DNA of 52,409 nucleotides, taken from NCBI GenBank assembly GCA_008704415.1, contig VXIS01000334.1, positions 1 to 52,409 on the forward strand, read 5' to 3'. The stretch's first letter is position 1; every line of letters starts with the position of its first letter. Source of the stretch: Sphaerosporella brunnea (taxonomy: Eukaryota; Ascomycota; Pezizomycetes; Pezizales; Pyronemataceae). Positions 20,733 to 29,266 of the stretch are shown in pieces. The translations under genes and the position numbers were made by a program. The notes under the pieces were generated by a model. It searched no databases, was not told where the DNA came from, and worked only from the letters and a program-made list of their open reading frames with translations.

Positions 20733-20918
20733 CCTACTTGGGTTTTGGTTGTGCGGACTAGGTGCTCCCCCGGAGAATTAGCCTTGTAGAAGGAAAAGAC
20801 CGGACGGTTGCCAGTGATGTGTCTGGAAGCGCCAGTGTCGAGAATCCAGTCTGAGGACGTGAAGCTGGAGTTGGAAAAGACTCGAAGAGCATCGACGGTG
20901 AAGACCGAGGCCTCAACG
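20733..20918 (-). pseudogene. Ty1/copia protease fragment
   Basis: The minus strand reads SSDWILDTGASRHITGNRPV, where DTGAS is the aspartic protease active-site motif of copia Gag-Pol. It continues through SFYKANSPGEHLVRTTKTQV. Upstream sequence is cut by the GC-rich element at 20919. Beyond that element neither the rest of Gag nor a 5' LTR is recognisable, so this copia is 5'-truncated. Confidence 0.82.
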
Positions 20919-21349
20919 TAAAGCTGTGCACGGGGCGACGGGTCGGGGCGCGGGCGGCCGGGGCGGGACGAGGTGGGCTGGGGCACGACGGGGCGGGCCA
21001 GGGCACAATGGGGTGTATCGGGGCGCGGCGAGGTGGTTCGGGGTGCGACGGGGTACCTCGGGGCGGCATCGGGGCGGCAGCGGGGGGAGAGTGATATATG
21101 CCGGGCATTCAGGACCGCTACGCTTAACAGTCCAAGTGGCGCACAAGGTGCTCTACGGAGATCACGGCCGAACGAGGTACCCCAGGAGCGCATCCTGATG
21201 TCGTCGATAGGCTGTATGCGAGTTCGGGGTATTCGGGGTCTGACGAGGTGGCCGGGGTTCCGGCGAGGTCGATCGGGGTCGGGCGAGGCTTTCTCCGCCT
21301 CGTCGAGCCTCGTGCCCCGTCGGGGCGCCCCGACCCGTGCACAGCTCTA
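20919..21349. mobile_element. GC-rich hAT-like MITE, copy in copia (431 bp)
   Basis: It begins TAAAGCTGTGCACGGGGC and ends CCCGTGCACAGCTCTA, matching the termini of 12617-12924. The arms are degenerate GGGGYG units. The middle (about 21085-21235) is normal-composition unique sequence. The flanks CCTCAACG and ACCACAAT do not match, so one side may have been rearranged before the rDNA fragment arrived next to it. Confidence 0.75.
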
Positions 21350-21450
21350 ACCACAATATCCAGCCATCAGGAAATAAGCCCCAGCCGGCGGCCTAGCGGC
21401 GACGACCCGCATGCTGGAGAAGAGACACCGTGTCACGTTCAAGACTGAGG

Positions 21451-21675
21451 CTTGTTAAACTCTGTCGTGCTGGGGATAGAGCATTGCAATTATTGCTCTT
21501 CAACGAGGAATTCCTGGTAAGCGCAAGTCATCAGCTTGCGTTGATTACGTCCCTGCCCTTTCTACACACCGCCCGTCACTACTACCGATTGAATGGCTTA
21601 GTGAGGCCTCCGGACCGTCTCGTGGAGATCGGCAACGATCACCACCTGATGGGAAGCTGGTCAAACTTGGTCATT

Positions 21676-21711
<36 letters not shown>

Positions 21712-21722
21712 AAGGATCATTA
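21451..21722 (+). rRNA. 18S rRNA 3' end, degenerate fragment
   Basis: The start at CTTGTTAAACTCTGTCGTGC is followed by the universal 3'-domain landmarks (ATAGAGCATTGCAATTATTG, TACACACCGCCCGTC with a changed preceding base, and GTCGTAACAAGGTTTCCGTA, ending GGATCATTA). About 11 bases (TGAACCTGCGG) normally between GTAGG and AAGGATCATTA are missing. This and other substitutions mark it as an rRNA pseudogene. The gene's first ~1.5 kb is absent. Confidence 0.92.
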
Positions 21723-21897
21723 AAAGTAATACAAGTGCTCCCGGCGCGTATTATGCAACCCATCTGTGTATCTTACCTGTTGCTTCGGTGGGTCGTTGGC
21801 TTCGGCCACTCCCCAAATGCGGGGAACTCTCGGGAGGTCTACATCAAACCATTGCTCTCAATGATATCTGTCGGAATTGTCTCAATGACCAAAGTTA
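21723..21897 (+). other. ITS1 of the rDNA fragment
   Basis: This spacer between the 18S and 5.8S landmarks is of ascomycete type ('cttacctgttgcttcggtgg'). It is degenerate but near full length. Confidence 0.85.
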
Positions 21898-21976
21898 AAA
21901 CTTTCAACAACGGATCTCTTGGTTCTCGCCTCGATGAAGAAGGCAGCGAAATGCGATAAGTAGTGTGAATTGCAGA
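21898..21976 (+). rRNA. 5.8S rRNA, 5' part (interrupted by a transposon)
   Basis: AAACTTTCAACAACGGATCT starts the 5.8S. Changes include CTCGCCTCGATGAAGAAGGC for the near-universal CTCGCATCGATGAAGAACGC. It breaks off at GAATTGCAGA, where hAT-R is inserted, and resumes at 23094. Confidence 0.93.
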
Positions 21977-23085
21977 CAGTGTTCCCCACTGTCCGTCCCG
22001 GACTGTGGACTATAGTCGACGGACTGCGTAGTCCAGTCCAGTCGGCAGTGGCGGTGGACCAGCGCGATGTGGTCCAGTCCAGTCTGACGGGGCAGTCGAC
22101 TGCAGTCGACTGGGGACCGCCGTTTGGGTCATGTTGTGGGGGGTAGGTTTGGGGTCAAGGATTGTTTGTACATATTTTTCTTTCTGTTTCTCTAGCCTGA
22201 GCTGGCTCCGAATCTAACTTTCCCGAAACCTTTTCCCTCCTTGCCAAGCGACGAGTGCCATCTGCGTACTGTTGAATCACCAACCTTCGCTACCTTCTCG
22301 TGCAATGGGGGCTGAAAATTGCATCACCTCCTCACCTAGCGTGCATTCGTCGCAATCGTCGGCGCTTTCCTCCATTCCAAGCGGTGTTTTTACATCAGTG
22401 GTCCGTGCAAGAACATCAACACCAGGATATGATGGAAACCTTTCAGCTTGCCCCGCCTGCGGACAAGCGTGGCATACAGGATGTTATTACGTTTTGGGCA
22501 GCAAAGCGGCGAGAGCCAGGCTGGAAAGACCTCGCCCAAATGGCTCTGGAATATCTTACTATACCGGCCATGTCTGCAGAGCCAGAACGTGTTTTTAGTT
22601 CCGCAAAAATCACTCTCACAGACCGCCGTTGTCGGCTCAGTGATGAAGCTATCAGCGTCTTGGAGTGTCTGAATAGCTGGTCCCGAGATGGGCTCGTTAC
22701 TGATGCCCTTCCCCAGCTTAGGGAGATTGATGAAATGCTGGACGCTCAAAACAAGGCGTTGATTGAGAGGTGAAGGCAAGTAGTTCAAGAGCATTGATCA
22801 ATGATCAGTATGATACGGGGTGCTAGGTAGCTAGCTAACGTATAACGAGAATCAGAACTGTTTCTGCCGTAAACACCGGTCTTATATGTACGCCCCAGCG
22901 GGAATCATCCGATCTTTGGACTGTAGTCAACTGCGGTCGACCTCAGTCAACCGGGAACCGCCGTCGACTGCAGTCCATCTCAGATATTGCAGTCGGTCGT
23001 AGTCTGAGGTGCGGATTGGACCGCGATACATCGTCCAGTCCAGTCGCAAGCCAGGACTGGACCACACGGACCGTGGGGAACACTG
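21977..23085 (+). mobile_element. hAT-R element inserted in 5.8S rRNA (1,109 bp)
   Basis: The termini are CAGTGTTCCCCACTGTCCG and CGGACCGTGGGGAACACTG, with perfect 8-bp duplications ATTGCAGA at 21969-21976 and 23086-23093. Subterminal regions are full of GTCGAC/CAGTCGACTGCAGTC-type motifs, as is usual for hAT transposase-binding sites. The interior carries only the C-terminal end of a transposase, so this is an internally deleted element. Confidence 0.96.
22300..22773 (+). pseudogene. hAT-R transposase, C-terminal dimerisation part only
   Basis: An open frame of 157 codons ends with the hAT dimerisation domain: ITFWAAKRREPGWKDLAQMA, LEYLTIPAMSAEPERVFSSA, TLTDRRCRLSDEAISVLECL and NSWSRDGL. 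The residues W, A-x-x-Y/F-L-x-I-P, E-R-x-F-S and T-D-R-R are those that define the domain. Catalytic residues and the BED finger lie outside the retained part. With no complete domain set it cannot transpose itself, although the ORF is still open and could make a dimerisation-only peptide. Confidence 0.88.
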
Positions 23086-23093
23086 ATTGCAGA

Positions 23094-23170
23094 ATTCAGT
23101 GAATCATCGAATCTTTGAACGCACATTGCGCCTCCTCGCATTCCGGGGGGCATGCTTGGTCAAGCGTCAT
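23094..23170 (+). rRNA. 5.8S rRNA, 3' part
   Basis: After the second ATTGCAGA the gene resumes (ATTCAGTGAATCATCGAATC, then TTTGAACGCACATTGCGCC) to about CAAGCGTCATT. The pyrimidine-rich strand of the last helix is altered (CCTCCTCGCATTCCGGGGGG). Confidence 0.92.
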
Positions 23171-23675
23171 TAAAAACCACTCAAGCAAGTTTGGTTGGAC
23201 TTGGAGGAAGAGCGCGCCCTTGTGGCGGGTTCCCCTCTGAAATATAATGGCGGTCATTGGCGGATGGTCCATGTGGACACCGACGTATTAAGAGGAATCT
23301 CTCGTCGTGGCCCTGCAGACCTCCCAACCGTACAACCAGTTCAAAAATCAGGTTCCGCCGCGGCCTAGAAACCGTTAAAACTGGTACCCAGGCGTGTGAA
23401 ATCTGACAGTTCGCGGGTCAACAGTTCAGATTTCACCACCAGGATGCCAGTTTTAACAGTAAACTGTTTAACTGGTTCCTAAAAACTGTGAAAACTGGTA
23501 TCCTGGCGTGTGAAATCTGAACTGTTGACCCGCGGACTGTCAGATTTCACACGCCTGGGTACCAGTTTTAACGGGTTCTAGGCCGCGGCGGGACCTGATT
23601 TTTGAACTGGTTTGTACGGTTGGGAGGTCTGTGGCCCTGTATCATCCCGCCCTCTATCCCCAATCACAATCATGG
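23171..23675 (+). other. ITS2 with a nested MITE
   Basis: ITS2 runs from the 5.8S end to the LSU start. A 316-bp foldback element (23316-23631) is embedded in it. Without that insert and one duplication ITS2 would be about 180 bp, a normal size. Confidence 0.85.
23316..23631. mobile_element. hAT-P foldback MITE in ITS2 (316 bp)
   Basis: The termini are CAGACCTCCCAACCGTAC and GTACGGTTGGGAGGTCTG, with perfect 8-bp duplications TGGCCCTG at 23308-23315 and 23632-23639. Both arms repeat the blocks CCGCCGCGGCCTAGAA, AACTGGTACCCAGGCGTGTG and the 'tgaaatctga' block in inverted order, so almost the whole element can form one long hairpin. The same termini bound the larger elements at 29267 and 37236. 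Confidence 0.95.
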
Positions 23676-24296
23676 TTGACCTCGGATCAGGTAGGGATAC
23701 CCGCTGAACTTAAGCATACCAATACGCGGAGGAAAAGAAACCAACAGGGATCGCCTCAGTAACTGCGAGTGAAGCGGCAAAAGCTCAAATTTGAAATCTG
23801 GCTCCTTCGGGGTCCGAGTTGTAATTTTGAGGGGCGTCTTCGGGGTCGGCGGCGTCCTAAGTTCATTGGAACAGGACGTCACAGAGGGTGAGAATCCCGT
23901 GCCTGGGCGGCTGCCCGATTCCATGTGAAGTGCCTCCGAAGAGTCGAGTTGTTGGGAATGCAGCTCAAAATGGGTGGTAAATTTCATCTAAAGCTAAATA
24001 TTGGCGAGAGACCGATAGCGCACAAGTAGCGTGATCGAAAGATGAAAAGCACTTTGAAAAGAGAGTTTAATAGTACGCGAAATTGTTGAAAGGGAAGCGC
24101 TTGCGACCAGACTCGGTCTTTGGGGGTCATCCGGGTTTCGGCCTGGTGCCATCCCCATTGATCGGGCCAGAATCGGTTCCGGAGGGGGGATAAAAGGTGA
24201 GGGAATGTGACTCGCTTCGGGAAGTGTTATAGCCCTTGCCACAATGCCGACAGCTGGGACCGAGGACCACGCTTCGGCTAGGATGCAGGCGTAATG
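23676..24296 (+). rRNA. LSU (28S) rRNA 5' D1/D2 fragment
   Basis: It begins TTGACCTCGGATCAGGTAGG and continues with the D1 and D2 landmarks (GCTGAACTTAAGCATACC, GCCTCAGTAACTGCGAGTGA, GAAAAGCACTTTGAAAAGAG, GTGTTATAGCCCTTGCCACA). The opening and D1 are Pezizomycotina-like; basidiomycetes usually have GACCTCAAATCAGG here. It stops abruptly after the D2 helix, where the minisatellite begins. Substitutions such as CATACCAATACGCGGAGG show decay. Confidence 0.93.
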
Positions 24297-24480
24297 GTGT
24301 TAAGCGCCCCGTGTCGTCCATGCCCCGTCCAGGTGATCCATCCCGTTCCGTCCAAGCCCCATTCGAGTGATCGATGCCATCCCAGCCTCGTTCGAGTGAT
24401 CAGCCCCGTTCGAGTGATCCACCCCTGGCCGTTCAAGCCCCGTTTGAGTGATCAACTCCGTTTGAGTGATGAACCCCGTT
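24297..24480. repeat. ~18-bp minisatellite, segment 1
   Basis: Degenerate units of the form CCCCGTTCGAGTGATCAA / CCCGTTCCGTCCAAGCCC begin at the LSU break and run to the hAT-T insertion. Its last ACCCCGTT is duplicated on the other side of hAT-T (26454-26461), showing that the segments were one array. Confidence 0.9.
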
Positions 24481-25080
24481 TAGTGTTGCACATGACCTGT
24501 GACTGGTTGGCAACGCTTGACTTTGTACACTGGCTTCTGACTAAAAATGCGTGACCTAAGTTTTAACTTTGTTCATGACTGCCGTTCATAAGTCTAAATA
24601 GAGTTCCCCAGAAAGCGAGGCCCCGAGGGCGCAGGCGTGAGCAGCCGTGACGGTGATGCCGATGAGACTGTAATCCCCAGCGTACAGTGGGAGGTTTATG
24701 TCTTCTGGAGAATAAAGACCGCCAAAACCTGCCACTTGTAAGGGCTCAGTGTGTTTTCATCAATTTGTCCAAGCTCAGTCCGCTTTCGTCCTATCCATGT
24801 CCGCTTCCTAGGTACTTGATCAGTGCCTTCAGAACTTGGGGGTAGTCCCCAAGGCCATATCCTGGATGGAGTCATCTGCCGCCGCCGAGCCCTCTTCCTC
24901 CAGCTCCAGTCTCCAGCCCGCGGCCGCCACCGAGATTACCGCCGATGGGATTGCTGAGGACACCACCGAGCCATCTGCTCTATATATAGGGACGAGTCCA
25001 GCTTCGTTAGAGTGATGCTTAGCTGACCACAGACAATGGTTCCCAAAGGTGGCCCAAGAAAGAGGCGTGGCGCTCATATA

Positions 25081-25854
25081 CAGGGCTCTCAATAGTCCGG
25101 CCGGACGCCAGGTCAAACGGGGCCCGACGGAGTGGGTTAGGCCGGGTTGGTGATGTGGGAAGCCTGACAGGTCCGGGCAGGCATAAGAAAAACCTGGATA
25201 CCTGATAGGTGCCGGCCGGTGACCGGTACCCTGGATTAAGGTCGGATCGCTCATTGTGTCGAACGCGGGGCCACCAAAATCGTTAATCGTGCGGTGCTCG
25301 TTCCGCCGCAGCTAAAGCGTCGATCGCAATCAAGAGACTGGTCGATCCACGCCATAGAATGCCTCAGATCCTGGTATAGGGATGTACATAGGTACGAGCG
25401 CCGATGGGTGCGGCTGGCTAGATAGACCTCGGGTCCTCGACCCTTCCTTCTAATCAACCAACCTTGACGTCGCCTAACCGAACACCTCTCCACACCTGGG
25501 TGAGGGAGGATCTGGTATACGGGCGGGTTCTCGAATTGATCAGGTTGAGCGTATGCTGAGTCACTTGGAACCGCGGGCGTCGGAGATGGAGGGGTGGCTG
25601 GAGGTCCGTCAGGTTGTTGAATCGGTATCTCCCGTTCAGATTTCTTTCCTTGATGTATGTGTAAGCAAAAAACTACAGATGGCTAGCGTGCCCGCCGGGC
25701 GCCGGGTACTTCTGGCCCAGACGTGTGCCCGTGGGCGCCTGGGTCTCTATCGAAAAAGCCTGGTCCAAACGGGCCGTGATTTCAAAAGCCCGTTTCAATC
25801 AGTCCGGTTCAGGCCGCGCTCAATACCGGACTGGTCGGACTTTTGACAGCCCTG
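25081..25854 (+). mobile_element. hAT-Z element, copy 4 (774 bp) with TSD
   Basis: It begins CAGGGCTCTCAATAGTCCGG and ends CCGGACTTTTGACAGCCCTG, with perfect 8-bp duplications CTCATATA at 25073-25080 and 25855-25862. This copy links the left block (GCCTGACAGGTCCGGGC and similar) to the right block (GGTCCAAACGGGCC) in one unit, which allows the shorter copies to be recognised. No transposase remnant was seen. Confidence 0.95.
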
Positions 25855-26092
25855 CTCATATACACTTGTGTTTCTTCATGCCCCTGCCAGGCGCAGATCC
25901 TAGAGTCAAAATGCCCACCACCGGTGGCAGCATTTGGAGCTGACACGGAACCGGCTATGGAGAACATTGAGAGTGGCTACAGGTTGTCGATGCGCGATTG
26001 CTGCTGGGTGATTGCAGAAAAAATAGGTTGTAGGAGTAGGCCTTACAACATTGAGTGTTTATAGTTCCGACTGCTTACAATCGTATATGAAA

Positions 26093-26181
26093 AAGCCCCC
26101 ATGGCCCAGTGGTATAAACTGCTGGGTAGGACTGGTACCCCTTCACAGCTGGGGTGCCCCGGTTCGAGTCCTGGGGCTTCC
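26093..26181 (+). other. tRNA-like / SINE-like block in hAT-T copy 2
   Basis: The A-box TGGCCCAGTGG and B-box GGTTCGAGTCC are both intact and in the same position as in the other hAT-T copies. The AAGCCCC...GGGGCTT bracket is kept. See copy 1 for why it is not called a tRNA. Confidence 0.72.
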
Positions 26182-26453
26182 TCGCCGCCTCCTACACGAC
26201 TGGGAGCGGAAGGTTTTTGCTGCTCTCCCCTTTGCGTGTATTTTATTGCCTCAGCGCCTGGAATTTTTAATTAATGTTCGCATGCATGTCTTTTGTTTTC
26301 TTTTTCGCTTGTTTGAGAGGGGAGGTGTGGAGTGGAATGGTGGGTCACTGAGTGTCGTTTGTAGTCTAAGACAAAAGTTACGAATGATGTCATGACTAAT
26401 GACCAAGGTTACTGAATATAACCTGAACGTAACTCCGTTCATGCTCAACTCTG

Positions 26454-26688
26454 ACCCCGTTCAGTCCAAGCCCCGTTGAAGTGATTGACCCCTCTCCGTT
26501 CGAGCCGCATTCGAGTGATCCATCCCGTTCCGTGCGAGACCCGTTGGAGTAATCGATCCCATCCCAGCCCCGTTCGAGTGATCAATTCTGTTCGTGTGAT
26601 CAACCCAGTTCCGTCCAGCCCCGTTTGAGTGATCCACCCCACCCAGGCCCCGATGTAGTGTTCCACCCCATCCAGAGACCGTTCGTGT
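26454..26688. repeat. ~18-bp minisatellite, segment 2
   Basis: The array continues after hAT-T with the same degenerate units (GCCCCGTTCGAGTGATC and variants) and is cut by hAT-Z copy 5. The unit fragment GTTCGTGT at 26681-26688 serves as its target. Confidence 0.9.
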
Positions 26689-27300
26689 CAGGGCTGTCAA
26701 TAGTCCGGCCGCCGGCCAGGTCAAACCGTGCCCCACGGAGTGGGTCAGGTCGGGCCGATGATGCCGAAAGCCTGATAGGTTCGGGCTGGTGTAAGAAAAG
26801 TCTGGATATCTGATAGGTGCCGACCAGCCCAGGGTACCCCTGACAAGATCGGTTCCGTCAACGGACCGAACTCAGGGCCATAAAATCGCTGATCGCAGGA
26901 GCTAGAGCGTCGATCGCAATCAATTGACTTGTCGATTACAGCCTGAATCCGCGCAATTTTAACCCAAAAACTACAGCCCCGAGGAGAGGCGGAATAAAAC
27001 GGAGCGGAACTGCTGATGTTTTGTTCACCAATCTGGCCCTTTCTTCCAGAAAATGCAGGTCACAAGAGAGGCGGAAGAATACGGAGCGGAACTGGTGACA
27101 TTTTGCTCATAAATCCAAACATTTCGAAACCTGAGGAGAGGAATTGCCAGTGCTAATGGCCCCGAATCCATGAGGAGAATTACAGATCCATCATTGCCGT
27201 TCTACGAATCGTCCCACGCTCTTCCATACTCCATAAGGTGGGCAGCATTCCCCAGTCCGCCGTTCATTTTATCTTCATTCACAAACAACCCGAACTAGGG

Positions 27301-28081
27301 CAGTGTTCCTAATATGGTGCAACGCGTTATAAACCGGTACCTTCGTTAAGTGTGAAGTTACCCTGAATTTAGTGGCGAGTGACAATCTGTGAAGAAGACG
27401 GTTAGATGCCGTCAACGGCCAGACCGGAGCGATTCGCAGACAGACGGCAAACTTTGCTTCATAACGCGACGTTTCTAATCATGAAGCTTCCTATCCTTGA
27501 GCAGGGAAAAAAGCCGTACTGCAGGAAGGTAAGTAGGCGTACACTCTCGGAGAACATTATGGAGCCGAGGCGTTTAAGGAACGCGTGTATAAAAGCTACC
27601 GGCGGGTATGTACATGTTAACAAAATAAAAAATAAATTATTATTATCAAATAAACGTTGAGAGAGACCGTGCCATCGCATCATACGGTGTCACTCGCCAC
27701 TAAATTCCGCGTAACTTCACACTTAACGAAGGTACCGGTTTATAACGCGTTGCACCATAGCCAGTCCGCCCGTCGGGGTGATCGAGGAGACTGGCGGGCT
27801 GTTTGGGGTGCAGCCCACGTCGGGCTGGGTGGCGGGCTTCCAGCGGATGCAGGGATCATGCACTATGGGAAATGGAGCAATAGCTGCACCGAAACACTCT
27901 TCTGTTTACGACGTAAGTAGGTGAAACTGATGGTTGCATGACAAGTTCACCTCAGTCGAAAGTGCTTGGCAGCCTTACAGCCAGGCAGCCAACCTGTCGT
28001 GAGTTTGAGACAGCCGGGCTGTTGCCTTTTGGCAGCCCGCCCACACACCCGGTCTTTTTGGGCCGGCTATTAGGAACACTG
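27301..28081. mobile_element. hAT-X family element nested in hAT-Z (781 bp)
   Basis: The termini are CAGTGTTCCTAATA and TATTAGGAACACTG. Flanking 8-mers AACTAGGG (27293-27300) and AACTATGG (28082-28089) differ at one base. GGCGGGCTG-like subterminal motifs are shared with the outer hAT-X at 7022-15616. Its own sequence is about 340 bp plus a nested element. Confidence 0.88.
27315..27757. mobile_element. TA-flanked long-TIR MITE (443 bp), mariner-like
   Basis: The termini are TGGTGCAACGCGTTATAA and TTATAACGCGTTGCACCA. The inverted repeats are about 68 bp long and nearly perfect (through 'taccttcgttaagtgtgaag' and 'gtggcgagtgac'), with TA on both sides (27313-27314, 27758-27759). TA target use suggests the Tc1/mariner superfamily. 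No transposase is recognised in the ~300-bp interior. It is the innermost layer of the nest at this locus. Confidence 0.85.
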
Positions 28082-28384
28082 AACTATGGCCACCCCAAAA
28101 ACAGTGGGGGGCGGAGATGGAGGGGTATCTGGAGGTCCTTCAGGTTGTTGAATCTGTATCTCGCGTTCATGTTTCTTTCCTGGATGTATGTGTAAGGAAA
28201 AAACTACAGATGCCTTGCGGGCCCGCCAGGCGCCGGGTACTTCTGGGCCTGGCGGGTGCCCGTAGGCGCCTGGGGCTCGATTCCAAAAGCTTGGTCCAAA
28301 CGGACCGTGATTTCAAGGCCCGTTTGAATCAGTCCGGTTCAGGCCGCGCTCAAAGCCGGACTGGCCGGACTTTTGACAGCCCTG

Positions 28385-28757
28385 GTTCGAGTGATCAATC
28401 CCGTTCGGGTGTGTCCAAGCCCCGTTCGAGTGATCCACCCCGTTCCTTCCAAGCCCCATTCGAGTGATCGATCCCATCCCAGCCCCCTTCGAGTCATCGA
28501 TCCCATGCCAGCCCCGTTCGAGTGGTCAACCCCGTCCGAGTGACCAACCCCGTTCCGTCCAAGCCCCGTTCGAGTGATCAACCCCGTTCGAGTGATCGAT
28601 CCCGTCCCAGCCCCGTCCGAGTGCTCCACCCCGTTCCGTTCGAGCCCCCCATTCGAGTGATCAACCCCGTTCGAGTGATCCACCCCGGGCCGTTCAAGCC
28701 CCGTTCGAGGGATCAACCCCGTTCCGTTCAAGCCCCGTTCCAGTGATCAACCCCATC
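28385..28757. repeat. ~18-bp minisatellite, segment 3
   Basis: About twenty units of the CCCCGTTCGAGTGATCAA type with substitutions form the longest uninterrupted part of the array. It ends near CCAAGCGTGAGTACGG. Confidence 0.92.
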
Positions 28758-28848
28758 CAAGCGTGAGTACGGACTACCGCTGTAAGATTATGACACTTAG
28801 TATAGTTTGTTTCTTACATCTTGTCTTACTACGGCTACAAAACTACGT

Positions 28849-29222
28849 CACAGTACTCGATGAATTCAAAAAGATCCGGACAGCTAAGCGAGGCCGGGTA
28901 ACCCAACCACAGGCGCCCCACCAAAAATCAAACAAATCATCGCGATTGCGACTCTCCCCGCGCCGCGCTTCTCACACAGCAAGCAACACAATTGCCAGTG
29001 AAGCCCAAGAACGTCTCAGGTAGGCGAAAAAAAATTTACTTGCATCATCTCTTTTTTTTTTAAGCCTGTATTCAATATTTTTGAAGAAACGTTGGGGTAG
29101 TTGAGAATTTTTCTTTGTGAGACTATGGTTGTCGCCGTGGTTTTTTTTGGTGGGGTGCGGTTTCCCGGCCTCGCTTAGCGCAGTCGGATCTTTTTGAATT
29201 CATCGAGTCACGATGGTATGAT
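28849..29222. repeat. Inverted repeat pair (~60-bp arms), probable MITE remnant
   Basis: The arms share the block CTCGATGAATTCAAAAAGAT, followed by CTAAGCGAGGCCGGG and a CCCCACCAAAAA tract, in inverted orientation, separated by about 230 bp. Left and right edges (TACGTCACAGTA, CACGATGGTA) start near TA. I cannot fix the termini or a duplication. Confidence 0.6.
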
Positions 29223-29266
29223 GTCAGTATTCTATGAATGTCTTTGTTTCTTGAATACGTCATTTT

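Larger units (their letters stand above)
24481..26453. mobile_element. hAT-T element copy 2 (1,973 bp) with nested hAT-Z
   Basis: The left end is TAGTGTTGCACATGACCTG and the right end CGTTCATGCTCAACTCTG. Perfect 8-bp duplications ACCCCGTT lie at 24473-24480 and 26454-26461, within minisatellite units. Removing hAT-Z copy 4 and its duplication leaves about 1.19 kb, the same as the other two copies. Shared interior blocks include 'aggtacttgatcagtgcctt', the tRNA-like sequence and 'ggttactgaatataacctga'. Confidence 0.93.
26689..28384 (+). mobile_element. hAT-Z element, copy 5 (1,696 bp) with nested elements
   Basis: It begins CAGGGCTGTCAATAGTCCGG and ends CCGGACTTTTGACAGCCCTG. The duplications GTTCGTGT (26681-26688) and GTTCGAGT (28385-28392) differ at one base. 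It contains a hAT-X-type element at 27301-28081, itself containing a TA-flanked MITE. Minus those, it is about 910 bp. Confidence 0.9.

Noticed and set aside
20926..21350. Plus-strand Gly/Arg-rich frames in the GC-rich block
   Set aside because: They are low-complexity translations of GGGGYG units within a MITE, without domain or start context.
23994..24321. Open frames overlapping the LSU rRNA segment
   Set aside because: They are chance frames in rRNA sequence. The nucleotide landmarks of D1/D2 explain the region.
27459..27683. Small minus-strand ORF inside the TA-flanked MITE as a transposase remnant
   Set aside because: No mariner D,D,D/E motif or helix-turn-helix is visible, and the interior is too short to hold more than a fragment.
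24297..28757. A CRISPR-like repeat array
   Set aside because: Units are about 18 bp, degenerate and directly adjacent without unique spacers. It is a eukaryotic minisatellite.
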